Source of the DNA: Zhihengliuella alba
GTDB lineage: Bacteria; Actinomycetota; Actinomycetes; Actinomycetales; Micrococcaceae
Assembly: GCF_039538765.1 (NCBI RefSeq)
Contig: NZ_BAABCJ010000002.1
Coordinates: 62,001-126,000 of the forward strand
Direction: 5' to 3'
Length of the DNA: 64,000 nt
Part shown: positions 37,268 through 46,807 of the stretch, piece by piece
Numbering within the stretch: position 1 is the stretch's first letter
How the letters are laid out: each line of letters starts with the position of its first letter
Position numbers and translations under genes: made by a program
The notes under the pieces: generated by a model
The model's input: the letters and a program-made list of their open reading frames with translations, nothing else
Told to the model about the DNA's origin: nothing
The model's database searches: none

Positions 37268-38131
37268 CTAGCCCACCGGCTCGGCCTCCACCGGGATCCA
37301 CAGTCCGGCGCGCCCACGGGTGGAACCCGCCTCCATCTCCGCCTGCATCAGCTGTGGCCCCGGCGCCCAGCGGTACGGGTTGGAGGGGAACCACTCGGCG
37401 GCGGCATCGGCCCAGAGGCGCTGCGCGGCCTGCGGCATCTCGCCTTCGGCCTCGAACACGACCCAGCGCCCCGCGGGGACGGTGAGTTCCTCGAGTTCCG
37501 GCGGCGTCGGCAGCGAGCTCGCCGCCGCCCGCCAGTAGTCGACCCGGGTCCCCTCGGCGATGTCGGGGTCGTTGCCCGCGGTGACCGACAGCAGCCCTCG
37601 GGGCTCGACGTCGTTCAGGTCCCCGAGCCGCTGGCGGGTCTCCGTCCCGATCGAGCGCTCGAAGTCGATGATGGCCTGGTTGGGGCCGGAGTACACGACC
37701 GGCACTGCTGCTCTGAGCCCGACCAGTTTGAGGTCGGGCAGTTCGACGATGCGATGCTTCATCAGCGTCGTCCCTTCTACTCGTAGGTGGAACGAGAGAC
37801 GGGGCTGGGAGGCCAGCCGGGCACCGGCGACGCGGGCCTGGGCCGGAGTCATGCCGTGGACGGTGCGGAAGGCCCGCCCGAACGCCTCGGCGGAGGAGTA
37901 GCCGTAGCGGACGGCCGTGTCGAGGACTCCGTCCCCGGCCACGAGGTGCGCCGCGGCCAGCGTCATCCGGCGTCGGCGCACGTACTCGGAGACCGGCATG
38001 CCGGCCAGCGTGGAGAACATCCGCCTGAAGTGGTACTCGCTGGTGGCCGCCGCACGCGCGGCGTCGGCGATGACCAGGTCATCGCCGAGCCTCGACTCGA
38101 TCAGCTCGATCGCTTCATTCCACAGGTGCAC
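37268..38131 (-). CDS. AraC-family regulator with GyrI-like effector domain
   Basis: A 287-residue transcription factor. Two N-terminal helix-turn-helix motifs (residues about 1-105) include AARAAATSEYHFRRMFSTLAGMPVSEYVRRRRM and the second helix around GYSSAEAFGRAFRTVHGMTPAQAR. The C-terminal half (about 120-285) is a GyrI-like/SOUL-fold small-molecule-binding domain starting KHRIVELPDLKLVGLR, as in Rob/BmrR-type multidrug sensors. GTG start with GGAGG five bases upstream. It converges on the BenE-type gene, which could be a target, but this is not shown. Confidence 0.88.
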   Translation of the reverse strand: MHLWNEAIELIESRLGDDLVIADAARAAATSEYHFRRMFSTLAGMPVSEYVRRRRMTLAAAHLVAGDGVLDTAVRYGYSSAEAFGRAFRTVHGMTPAQARVAGARLASQPRLSFHLRVEGTTLMKHRIVELPDLKLVGLRAAVPVVYSGPNQAIIDFERSIGTETRQRLGDLNDVEPRGLLSVTAGNDPDIAEGTRVDYWRAAASSLPTPPELEELTVPAGRWVVFEAEGEMPQAAQRLWADAAAEWFPSNPYRWAPGPQLMQAEMEAGSTRGRAGLWIPVEAEPVG

Positions 38132-38157
38132 GCCGGCCTCCCCATCTCTCGTCCTCG

Positions 38158-38163
38158 AGCCTA
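38158..38163 (-). promoter_or_regulatory. Candidate -10 element of the AraC/GyrI gene
   Basis: TAGGCT on the minus strand, 26 bases before the GTG start, giving a short leader containing GGAGG. Confidence 0.35.
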
Positions 38164-38227
38164 CGGAGCGCCGGCGGGTGCCCGCCCGATGATCCGTGCC
38201 CGAAAGTGCTCCCCCGCCGGGAGCGGC

Positions 38228-39142
38228 CTAGAACAGGACGGTCGCGAACTCGCCGACCCGCTCGAAGCCGACGCGGCGGTAGGACGCCAGCGCCGACTCG
38301 TTGTAGTCGTTGACGTAGAGGCTCGCGATGGGTGCGGCGTCCAGCGTGTAGTTCAGCATCGCGGACATGTAGCTGGTGGACAGGCCCCGGCCGCGCAGCT
38401 CCGGGGCCAGCCAGACCCCCTGGATCTGGGCCGCCGCGGGCGTCACGGTCCCGAGGTCCGCCTTGAACTTCACGCCCCCGGGCGGCTCGATGTCCACCAG
38501 GCAGTGCCCGCGCACGATCAGGGACCTCACCCGCCGGCGGTAGTAGTCCCCGCCGGTGGCGAGCGCGGAGTAGCCCAGCTCCTCCTCGAACATGGCGGCG
38601 CTGGCCGGGAGCACGACGTCGTACTCCTCCGGCCGCGCCCGGCGGAGGGTGGCGGCGGGGGCCACGGACGACGGCGTGGCGGTCGCCAGGAGCGGCTGCC
38701 GCTCCCGGACGCTGAAGGCGCGCTGGCGGCCGTGGCGGAGTGCCTCCCAGATGCCGTGCACGGCCTCAGCCGGGCCGAAGACCGAGGAGAAGTGCCGGTC
38801 GAGCCGGCGGATCGCCTCACCGAAGCGCCTCCCCTGGTGCTCCGTCGCCGTCAGGGGCACCACGTTGGAGCCGACCCAGCAGGCGCTGAGCAGCTCGTCG
38901 TCCTCGAAGTACCCGAGAAACAGCGCACCGCCGGAGCTCGCGGGTGCGGGCTCGGCGGTGCCGTATCCGTCCAACTGGGACTGGATGAAGATGTGCGCAA
39001 CCGGATCCAGGACCGTCAGGTCCTGCAGCGCCGCGGTGTGCTCGCCCGTCAGGACGCGCACGTGACGGCTGAGCCGGTCGCCCGGCCCAGCAGTCGCGGC
39101 GGGGGCGCTAGGAGACGCTGATGGAAGGGGAGCCGCCCTCAA
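38228..39142 (-). CDS. GNAT acetyltransferase with DUF4081-like N-terminal domain
   Basis: Up to 304 residues. The N-terminal half (VRVLTGEHTAALQDLTVLDPVAHIF and onward) resembles DUF4081. The C-terminal half is a GNAT fold with the acetyl-CoA motif IQGVWLAPELRGRGLSTSYM and the terminal YNESALASYRRVGFERVGEFATVL. It is the usual downstream neighbour of ispG in actinobacteria. The start is uncertain: the frame opens with TTG at 39142, overlapping ispG by 35 bases, while a GTG at 39059-39061 would give 277 residues beginning just before the conserved region. The substrate is unknown. Confidence 0.82.
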   Translation of the reverse strand: MRAAPLPSASPSAPAATAGPGDRLSRHVRVLTGEHTAALQDLTVLDPVAHIFIQSQLDGYGTAEPAPASSGGALFLGYFEDDELLSACWVGSNVVPLTATEHQGRRFGEAIRRLDRHFSSVFGPAEAVHGIWEALRHGRQRAFSVRERQPLLATATPSSVAPAATLRRARPEEYDVVLPASAAMFEEELGYSALATGGDYYRRRVRSLIVRGHCLVDIEPPGGVKFKADLGTVTPAAAQIQGVWLAPELRGRGLSTSYMSAMLNYTLDAAPIASLYVNDYNESALASYRRVGFERVGEFATVLF

Positions 39143-40259
39143 CCGGTTCCATCTCCTCGGCGATGCGCATGGCTTCCTCGATCAGGGTCTCGACGATCTC
39201 GCTCTCCGGGACGGTCTTGATGACCTCGCCCTTGACGAAGATCTGGCCCTTGCCGTTGCCCGAGGCCACACCCAGGTCGGCGTCGCGGGCCTCGCCCGGG
39301 CCGTTGACGACGCAGCCCATGACGGCCACGCGCAGCGGGACCTCCATGCCCTCCAGTCCGGCCGTGACCTCGTCGGCCAGCGTGTAGACGTCCACCTGCG
39401 CCCGACCGCAGGACGGGCAGGAGACGATCTCCAGCTTGCGCGGGCGCAGGTTCAGGGCCTCGAGGATCTGGCTGCCGACCTTGACCTCCTCGACCGGCGG
39501 GGCCGAGAGGGAGACGCGGATGGTGTCCCCGATGCCCTGGGACAGGAGCGCCCCGAACGCGGTGGCGGACTTGATGGTGCCCTGGAAGGCGGGACCGGCC
39601 TCCGTCACGCCCAGGTGCAGCGGCCAGTCGCCGGCCTCGGCGAGGAGCTCGTAGGCCCGGACCATGACCACGGGGTCGTTGTGCTTGACGGAGATCTTGA
39701 AGTCGCGGAAGCCGTGCTCCTCGAACAGCGACGCTTCCCAGATGGCGGACTCGACGAGGGCCTCCGGGGTGGCCTTGCCGTACTTCTGCAGCAGGCGGGG
39801 GTCCAGCGATCCGGCGTTGACGCCGATGCGGATGGAGGTCCCGTGGTCCTTGGCGGCCGCGGCGATCTCCTTGACCTGGTCGTCGAACTTCCGGATGTTG
39901 CCCGGGTTCACGCGCACCGCGCCGCACCCGGCCTCGATGGCGGCGAAGACGTACTTCGGCTGGAAGTGGATGTCGGCGATCACCGGGATCTGGGACTTGC
40001 GCGCGATGATCGGCAGCGCCTCGGCGTCCTTGTCCGTGGGGCAGGCCACGCGCACGATGTCGCAGCCGGCGGCCGTGAGCTCGGCGATCTGCTGGAGCGT
40101 GGAGTTGATGTCGTGCGTCTTGGTGGTCGTCATCGACTGCACGCTGATCGGGGAGTCCGATCCGATGCCGACCTTGCCCACGTTGAACTGACGGGTCCTG
40201 CGCCGCGGCGAGAGCACGGGCGGCGGGGCGGACGGCATGCCGAGGGAGACGGCGGTCAC
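39108..40259 (-). CDS. ispG: (E)-4-hydroxy-3-methylbut-2-enyl-diphosphate synthase
   Basis: Iron-sulfur enzyme of the non-mevalonate isoprenoid pathway. The 383-residue protein has PISVQSMTTTKTHDINSTLQQI, VADIHF-type IPVIADIHFQPKY, VRVNPGNIR, and the [4Fe-4S] ligands in VSCPSCGRAQVDV plus GCVVNGPGEARDADLG. The GTG at 40257-40259 is chosen because GGAGGATCC precedes it at good spacing; an upstream in-frame ATG overlaps the -10 box. In relatives ispG sits next to rip and dxr. Here those genes lie more than 7 kb away, behind a sugar cluster. Confidence 0.96.
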   Translation of the reverse strand: MTAVSLGMPSAPPPVLSPRRRTRQFNVGKVGIGSDSPISVQSMTTTKTHDINSTLQQIAELTAAGCDIVRVACPTDKDAEALPIIARKSQIPVIADIHFQPKYVFAAIEAGCGAVRVNPGNIRKFDDQVKEIAAAAKDHGTSIRIGVNAGSLDPRLLQKYGKATPEALVESAIWEASLFEEHGFRDFKISVKHNDPVVMVRAYELLAEAGDWPLHLGVTEAGPAFQGTIKSATAFGALLSQGIGDTIRVSLSAPPVEEVKVGSQILEALNLRPRKLEIVSCPSCGRAQVDVYTLADEVTAGLEGMEVPLRVAVMGCVVNGPGEARDADLGVASGNGKGQIFVKGEVIKTVPESEIVETLIEEAMRIAEEMEPVEGGSPSISVS

Positions 40260-40323
40260 GGATCCTCCAAGATGAAGTCGGTCGAGCGGGCGGACGACGC
40301 GGTCGCGCCGGTCCGCTGCATCC

Positions 40324-40329
40324 ATCGTA
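40324..40329 (-). promoter_or_regulatory. Candidate -10 element of ispG
   Basis: TACGAT on the minus strand about 64 bases before the ispG GTG. It would give a leader of roughly 55 bases carrying the GGAGG site. Confidence 0.4.
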
Positions 40330-40433
40330 CGCCGCCGGGCGCGCCCGGGTCCGGCCCCTGTGACCGCCGCAACCGGAGGTTCAGCTCACGGCGGACGGAG
40401 CCGGCCCGGAGCGCCGGACGCCGGGCGACGGCG

Positions 40434-40733
40434 TCAGGACGCGTAGGCGGAGAGTTCCCCGGTGACGGGGTTCCACTCGGTCACCTTGGCGTTGGCCACC
40501 AGCCCCTGGGCCACGAAGGGGTCCTGCTTCAGGACGTCGTGCACGGCCTCCTCACCGGCCGCGGCGAAGATCAGCAGGGCGCCCGACCCGTCCCCGTAGG
40601 GGCCGGAGGCCACGAGTTTCACGGCCTGCGGATCCTGCAGGCCCGCCAGCAGCTCGCGGTGCTGGGCGCGGTGTTCGGCGCGGGCCTCCTCGGTGTCCGG
40701 GGCGTACACGTATTCGACGGCAAACAGACTCAT
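40434..40733 (-). CDS. YciI family protein
   Basis: A 99-residue ferredoxin-like-fold protein (MSLFAVEYVYAPDTEEARAE ... HRELLAGLQ ... LIFAAAGEEAVHDVLKQDPFV). The family has a conserved His/Asp pair and is thought to be enzymatic, but most members have no known substrate. It has its own predicted leaderless promoter (TACACT, seven bases before the ATG) and lies between cebR and ispG. Nothing ties it to cellobiose use beyond position. Confidence 0.85.
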   Translation of the reverse strand: MSLFAVEYVYAPDTEEARAEHRAQHRELLAGLQDPQAVKLVASGPYGDGSGALLIFAAAGEEAVHDVLKQDPFVAQGLVANAKVTEWNPVTGELSAYAS

Positions 40734-40740
40734 GCGCCAC

Positions 40741-40746
40741 AGTGTA
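40741..40746 (-). promoter_or_regulatory. Candidate -10 element of the YciI gene (leaderless)
   Basis: TACACT on the minus strand, seven bases before the ATG at 40733, with no ribosome binding site between. Confidence 0.5.
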
Positions 40747-40761
40747 CTTTCCCGAGCTGAC

Positions 40762-41787
40762 CTAGGCCGTCTCCCGCGGGACGAGCTCGCAGTCGAGGAT
40801 GGTCGCGTGCTGCGGCTCCGCGCCGGCCAGCCGGGCGAGCAGGACCTCGGTGATGGCCTCGCCCTGGCGCCGCGAGGGCTGGCGGACCGTCGTCAGATAG
40901 GGGCGTTCGGCGACGGCGACGGGCGAGTCGTCGAAGCCGATCACGGCGATGTCCTCCGGCACGCGGACCCCGACCGAGGCGAGGGCGCGGACCGCGCCGC
41001 GAGCCATGAGGTCGCTGGCGGCGAAGATCGCGTCCGGGCGCGCACCGGGGTGCTCCTGCAGCAGGTGCAGGGCGGCCGCGGCGCCGCCCTCGGCGGTGAA
41101 GCCGCCGGACTCGACGGCGAACGGCTCCAGCCCGGCGTCGGCGAGCTCGGACCGGAAGCCGAGCAGCCGGTCCTCGCCGGCCGGCATCGTGCCCGGGCCG
41201 GCGATCGTGGCGATCCGCCGGTGCCCGGCATCGATCAGGTGCCGGGTGGCGAGCCGGCCGCCGGCGACGTTGTCGACGTCGACGTAGTAGTACGCGTCCC
41301 TGGGCACGGCCGGACGGCCGCCGAAGACCAGGGGCACCGCCTCGGCGATCCGGTTCACGAACGTGTCCGCCGTGTGGTGGGAGACCACGATCGCCCCGTC
41401 GACGTTGCCGCCCGTCAGGTACCGGGTGGTCTTCGAGCCCGGGTCGTTCGAGGCGATGAAGAGATTCAGGACGTAGTCCGAGTCGGTGATGGCGGCGTTG
41501 ATCCCGGCGACGATCGCGGCGAAGAACGGGTCCCCGAAGAACCGGTTGGTGTCCTCGGGGACCACGAGCGCGATCGCGTGCGTCTGACGCGAGGCCAGGG
41601 AACGGGCGGCCCGGTTGGGCACGTAGTCGAGCTCCTCGATGGCGGCCCGGACGGCCGCGAGCGCCGCGGGGCTGACCCGGCTGCCGCCGTTGACCACCCG
41701 GGACACGGTGGAGCGGGACACTCCGGCGCGCTCGGCCACCTGCTCCACCGTCGCCGCGCTGGGCCTGGTGCCCCGCCCTGCTGTCAT
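40762..41787 (-). CDS. cebR: LacI-family repressor, probable cellobiose regulator CebR
   Basis: A 341-residue repressor. The N-terminal helix-turn-helix is SAATVEQVAERAGVSRSTVSR with the hinge helix around NRAARSLASRQTHAIAL. A periplasmic-binding-like sensor domain follows (VDVDNVAGGRLATRHLIDAGHRRIATI, AIFAASDLMARGAVRAL, VIGFDDSPVA). The ATG has AGGAG five bases upstream. It is the last gene behind cebEFG-like and beta-glucosidase genes. Two palindromes TGGGAGCGCTCCCA, the operator known for CebR of Streptomyces, lie before the first gene of the series. The cebR name is an inference from operator and context. Confidence 0.85.
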   Translation of the reverse strand: MTAGRGTRPSAATVEQVAERAGVSRSTVSRVVNGGSRVSPAALAAVRAAIEELDYVPNRAARSLASRQTHAIALVVPEDTNRFFGDPFFAAIVAGINAAITDSDYVLNLFIASNDPGSKTTRYLTGGNVDGAIVVSHHTADTFVNRIAEAVPLVFGGRPAVPRDAYYYVDVDNVAGGRLATRHLIDAGHRRIATIAGPGTMPAGEDRLLGFRSELADAGLEPFAVESGGFTAEGGAAAALHLLQEHPGARPDAIFAASDLMARGAVRALASVGVRVPEDIAVIGFDDSPVAVAERPYLTTVRQPSRRQGEAITEVLLARLAGAEPQHATILDCELVPRETA

Positions 41788-41813
41788 CGTGCTCCTAGCG
41801 TCCGGCGGCAGGC

Positions 41814-43283
<1,470 letters not shown>

Positions 43284-43311
43284 GGATGGGTGGTCCTTTC
43301 GGTAGGAGGGG

Positions 43312-44289
43312 CTAGCCCTTGACGGCGCCCGCCATGATGCCGCTCACTAGCTGTCTACCGGCGAAGGCGAACAACAGCAAGAGCGGAACCGTGGCGAGCA
43401 GGACGCCCGTGAGCACGATCGAGTAGTCGACGAAGTAGTTGGACTGGAGCAGGGACAGCGCCACCGGGAGGGTCGGGTTCTGGCGGTCCAGCACGATGAA
43501 CGGCCAGAAGAAGTTGTTCCATGCGGTCACGAACGTGAAGAGGAACAGCATGGCCGCGGCCGGGCGTGCCGCCGTGACGCCCACCGTCCAGAAGGTGCGG
43601 AACATGGAGGCGCCGTCCACGCGGGCGGCCTCGATCAGCTCGTCGGGAACGGCCTGGCGCAGGTACTGGGTCATCCAGAAGACGCCGAATGCGTTGACGA
43701 GGACCGGGACGATGATCGCGCCGATCCGGCCCGTCCAGCCGATCTCCGAGAACAGGAGGTAGAGCGGCACCACCCCCAGCTGCTGCGGGACGGCCATGGT
43801 GGCGACCACGAACGTCAGGAGCGGGCCCCGCCCCCTGAACCTCAGCTTGGCGAAGGCCCAACCGGCCAGCGTGGAGAACACCACCACGGACACGGCGATG
43901 ATCGTGGAGCTGTACAGGCTGTTCCAGAGGGCCTGCCAGAAGTTCACGGCCGGGTCGCCGACCACGGCGGCGGCGTTGTCGAGGAAGTTGGTCCCGGGGA
44001 TCCACGAGCGGTCCGGGTCGCGCAGGGTCTGCGCATCGCCGGAGCCGATGAGGAAGGACCAGTAGAAGGGGAACAGCGCGCCGGCGAGGACCACGCCGAG
44101 CCCGGCGTAGGTCCAGGGGCCCGGTCGGACGCCCTTCACCCTGCGCGATGCTCTGCGAGATGCCCTGCGCGATGCCGCCGGCCCCGCGGGACCGCTCGGC
44201 GCGCTCGGCCGGTGCGGTGAATCCGGTGCGCCGGCACCCTGGGTGCCGGCGGGCACCGCGGCGCGCGGCGTCGTCGTACTCTGGCTCAT
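43312..44289 (-). CDS. cebG: Sugar ABC transporter permease (CebG/MalG type)
   Basis: Second permease of the cello-oligosaccharide importer. The 325-residue protein has an Ala/Ser/Arg-rich cytosolic tail (about 1-55) and six membrane helices. The EAA coupling loop is VPDELIEAARVDGASMFRTFWTV. The ATG overlaps the stop codon of the upstream permease by four bases (ATGA), typical of paired permeases. A beta-glucosidase gene follows after 28 bases. The substrate is inferred from context, not from the protein itself. Confidence 0.88.
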   Translation of the reverse strand: MSQSTTTPRAAVPAGTQGAGAPDSPHRPSAPSGPAGPAASRRASRRASRRVKGVRPGPWTYAGLGVVLAGALFPFYWSFLIGSGDAQTLRDPDRSWIPGTNFLDNAAAVVGDPAVNFWQALWNSLYSSTIIAVSVVVFSTLAGWAFAKLRFRGRGPLLTFVVATMAVPQQLGVVPLYLLFSEIGWTGRIGAIIVPVLVNAFGVFWMTQYLRQAVPDELIEAARVDGASMFRTFWTVGVTAARPAAAMLFLFTFVTAWNNFFWPFIVLDRQNPTLPVALSLLQSNYFVDYSIVLTGVLLATVPLLLLFAFAGRQLVSGIMAGAVKG

Positions 44290-45302
44290 GGGGTGCGCTC
44301 CTTGTTCCGCTGCCCGCGCGCGGGCTTGCCGTGGGGGTTCCGACTGCCCTCGTCCGCGACCATCACGCGGGTGATCAGCAGGTTGAGGAGGCCGATCGCC
44401 AGGATGATGATGAACAGGATCCAGGCCATCGCGGAGGCCCGGCCGAAGTTCCACTCGCCCCAGCCGATGTTGTAGAGGTACAGCGTGATGGTCAGCCACT
44501 GCCCGGCGGATCCGCCGAGGCCGTACTGGTCGAAGACGCGCGGCTCGTCGAAGACCTGCAGGCCGCCGATCGTGGACGTGATGACCACGAAGATCAGGGT
44601 CGGCTTCAGGCTCGGCAGGGTGATCGCGAAGAACTGGCGGACCGGGCCGGCGCCGTCCACCGTGGCCGCCTCGTAGTAGTCGCGCGGGACGGCCTGCATC
44701 GCGGCGAGCAGGATGAGCGCGTTGTAGCCGGTCCAGCGGTAGTTGACCATGGTCGCGATCGCGACGTGGGCCCAGAACGGCTCGACGTGCCAGCCGATGG
44801 ACTCGAGGCCGAGGGTGTTCAGTATCTCGTTGACCAGGCCGAACCGGTCGGCGAAGAGGTTGTTGAAGATGAGTCCGACGGCGATCGGCGCCACCACGTA
44901 CGGCAGCAGGACGGACATGCGCCAGAACGTCCTGGCACGGATGTTGCGGTCCAGCAGCGCGGCGATGAACAGCGCGAAGATCAGCTGCGGGACCGAGGAG
45001 AGCACGAAGATGGAGAAAGTGTTCCCCAGCGCGGTCCAGAACTTCGCCTGGGTGAGGATCCAGGCGTACTGCTCGAAGCCCACGAACGTTCCCTCGCCGC
45101 GGACCATGTCCCACTCCATGAAGGAGATGACCGCCGTGTAGACGATCGGGAAGAGCCCGACGGCCCCGAAGAGCAGGAAGAACGGCGAGATGTAGAGGTA
45201 GGGGGAGAGTCTCAGGTCCCAGCGGCTCAGTCGCTGGGAGAAGGAGAGGACGCGCACCGGCTTCTCCCCCTCGGTGCGGGCGCGCGATTCGGTGGTGGTC
45301 AC
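44286..45302 (-). CDS. cebF: Sugar ABC transporter permease (CebF/MalF type)
   Basis: First permease of the importer. The 338-residue protein has six helices starting SPYLYISPFFLLFGAVGLFPIVY. The EAA loop is VPRDYYEAATVDGAGPVRQFFAITLPSLKPTL. The short cytosolic tail KPARGQRNKERTP is basic. GTG start, 74 bases downstream of the binding-protein gene. No ATPase gene lies in the cluster, which in actinobacteria usually means a shared MsiK-type ATPase encoded elsewhere. Confidence 0.88.
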   Translation of the reverse strand: MTTTESRARTEGEKPVRVLSFSQRLSRWDLRLSPYLYISPFFLLFGAVGLFPIVYTAVISFMEWDMVRGEGTFVGFEQYAWILTQAKFWTALGNTFSIFVLSSVPQLIFALFIAALLDRNIRARTFWRMSVLLPYVVAPIAVGLIFNNLFADRFGLVNEILNTLGLESIGWHVEPFWAHVAIATMVNYRWTGYNALILLAAMQAVPRDYYEAATVDGAGPVRQFFAITLPSLKPTLIFVVITSTIGGLQVFDEPRVFDQYGLGGSAGQWLTITLYLYNIGWGEWNFGRASAMAWILFIIILAIGLLNLLITRVMVADEGSRNPHGKPARGQRNKERTP

Positions 45303-45376
45303 GTGGAGGGTCCTTCGCTCGACGGGCGCGACGGCGGGGCCCGGGTCGGATGCCCCGCCGCCGGCTACGGGTGGGG

Positions 45377-46648
45377 CTAGAAGCTCTGCGCCTCTGCGAC
45401 CCAGGTGTTCCAGCTGGTCTCTGGATCCTCGATGCCGTCGAAGACGCGGGTGATGGCGTTCTGCAGCGCGTCGTGGAACTGGAAGTACTTCGGCCCCTTG
45501 TGCGGCGTGATGGTGATGGCCTCGGAGCGCTCGATGCCGATCTCACCGGTGGGGGCACCGTTGAAGTACTCGTTGGTGGAGTCGACGAGGGTCGGGTCCT
45601 CGTACGCCTCGGCCTGGCTCGGAAACGTGCCAGCGTTCTGGAAGGCCTTCAGCTGGGTCTGCGGGCTGGTCAGCCAGTCGGCGAGCTTCTGGGCCTCCTC
45701 GACGTTGGGGCCGTTCTCGGGGATCACCAGGTAGGAGCCGCCCCAGTTGGAGCCGCCGCCGGGGAAGGCGTTGGCGACGTCCCACCCCTCGACCTCCGGG
45801 GCCTCCCCCGCGATGATGCCGTGCATCCAGCCCGGGCAGAGCATGGCGGCGAATTCGCCGTTGGCCATGGAGGCGTACCAGTCCTCCGACCACTGGCCGG
45901 CGTAGGCCGAGATCGGCACGGCCCGCTCCACCACGGTGTCGTAGGCCTCGCGGACCACCGGGTTCTCGGTGGCGAGGACGGTGCCGTCCGTGTCCTCGTA
46001 GGTCTTCTCCTGCTGGTTCATGATGCCCTGGAACACGGAGTTGGCGGAGTCCACGAACGGCTTGCCGGTGGCCTCGGTGTACTGGGCGCCGACCTCGAAG
46101 AACGCGTCCCAGGTGGGGAACAGGGTGGCGACCTCCGCGCGGTCCGAGGGCAGACCGGCCGCCTCGAAGAGGTCCCCGCGGAAGCAGATGGCCTGCGGCC
46201 CGATGTCCGTGCCGTAGCCGACGAGGTTGCCCTCCGCGTCGGTGGCGGCCCCCTCCTTCCAGTCGAGCCACCGGCCCTCCAGCTCCGCCGGGACCGGGGC
46301 GAGCATGTCCGAGTACTGCATCATCTCGGCGAACCAGTCGACCTCCACCGCCTCGATGTCGCTCAGCCCCGTCTTGCCGAGCTTCTGGAAGAAGTTGGTG
46401 CGCGCGTCGTTGGACGTGGCCGCCTGGTTGTGGACGATCTCCACGCCGTTGGCCTCCTCGTACTCCGCGAGCAGCTCGTCGGTGTACCCGAAGTCGTTGA
46501 ACGTCGAGATGGACAGGGTGACGGGCCCGCCGTCGTCCCCCTCGGCGATGTCGCCGCCGCCGCAGGCGGAGAGTGCCAGCGCGCCGACGGCGCCCAGGGC
46601 GGTCAGCGCGGCGAGACGCCGGCCGGTACGCGTGGTGTTCCGGATCAT
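45377..46648 (-). CDS. cebE: Sugar-binding lipoprotein of ABC importer (CebE type)
   Basis: Extracellular solute-binding protein, family 1. The 423-residue precursor has a twin-Arg-like basic start, a hydrophobic segment and the lipobox ALSAC near residue 27. The mature part shows LSISTFNDFGYTDELLAEYEEANG, FFQKLGKTGLSDIEAVEVDWFAEM, and the C-terminal WLTSPQTQLKAFQNAGTFPSQ. The frame is open upstream through the operator region. The ATG at 46646-46648 is fixed by AAGGAG eight bases before it and the signal sequence. First gene of the ceb-like operon. Confidence 0.9.
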   Translation of the reverse strand: MIRNTTRTGRRLAALTALGAVGALALSACGGGDIAEGDDGGPVTLSISTFNDFGYTDELLAEYEEANGVEIVHNQAATSNDARTNFFQKLGKTGLSDIEAVEVDWFAEMMQYSDMLAPVPAELEGRWLDWKEGAATDAEGNLVGYGTDIGPQAICFRGDLFEAAGLPSDRAEVATLFPTWDAFFEVGAQYTEATGKPFVDSANSVFQGIMNQQEKTYEDTDGTVLATENPVVREAYDTVVERAVPISAYAGQWSEDWYASMANGEFAAMLCPGWMHGIIAGEAPEVEGWDVANAFPGGGSNWGGSYLVIPENGPNVEEAQKLADWLTSPQTQLKAFQNAGTFPSQAEAYEDPTLVDSTNEYFNGAPTGEIGIERSEAITITPHKGPKYFQFHDALQNAITRVFDGIEDPETSWNTWVAEAQSF

Positions 46649-46707
46649 GGGATTCACTCCTTGTGAAGGATTGCTGCGATGAGGGGCGGACCCGCTGACG
46701 ACCAAAG

Positions 46708-46721
46708 TGGGAGCGCTCTCA
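46708..46721. promoter_or_regulatory. CebR-type operator, downstream copy
   Basis: TGGGAGCGCTCTCA differs from the perfect palindrome TGGGAGCGCTCCCA at one base. It lies 59 bases before the cebE-like ATG and 36 bp centre-to-centre from the second copy. Confidence 0.75.
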
Positions 46722-46743
46722 CCAGACGATGACGACGACAATA

Positions 46744-46757
46744 TGGGAGCGCTCCCA
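46744..46757. promoter_or_regulatory. CebR-type operator, perfect palindrome
   Basis: TGGGAGCGCTCCCA, extended to a 16-base palindrome by flanking A and T (46743-46758). It is identical to the CebR operator described in streptomycetes. Placed between the cebE-like gene and the divergent oxidoreductase, it could control both. Confidence 0.85.
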
Positions 46758-46795
46758 TCGTGTCAACCGTCACATTCCGCCGACGGTTTCGGTGG

Positions 46796-46801
46796 TAGGT
46801 T
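46796..46801 (+). promoter_or_regulatory. Candidate -10 element of the Gfo/Idh gene (leaderless)
   Basis: TAGGTT lies six bases before the ATG at 46808 with no ribosome binding site. The perfect CebR-type operator lies about 40 bases upstream of this box, around the expected -35 to upstream region. Confidence 0.5.
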
Positions 46802-46807
46802 CGGGCC

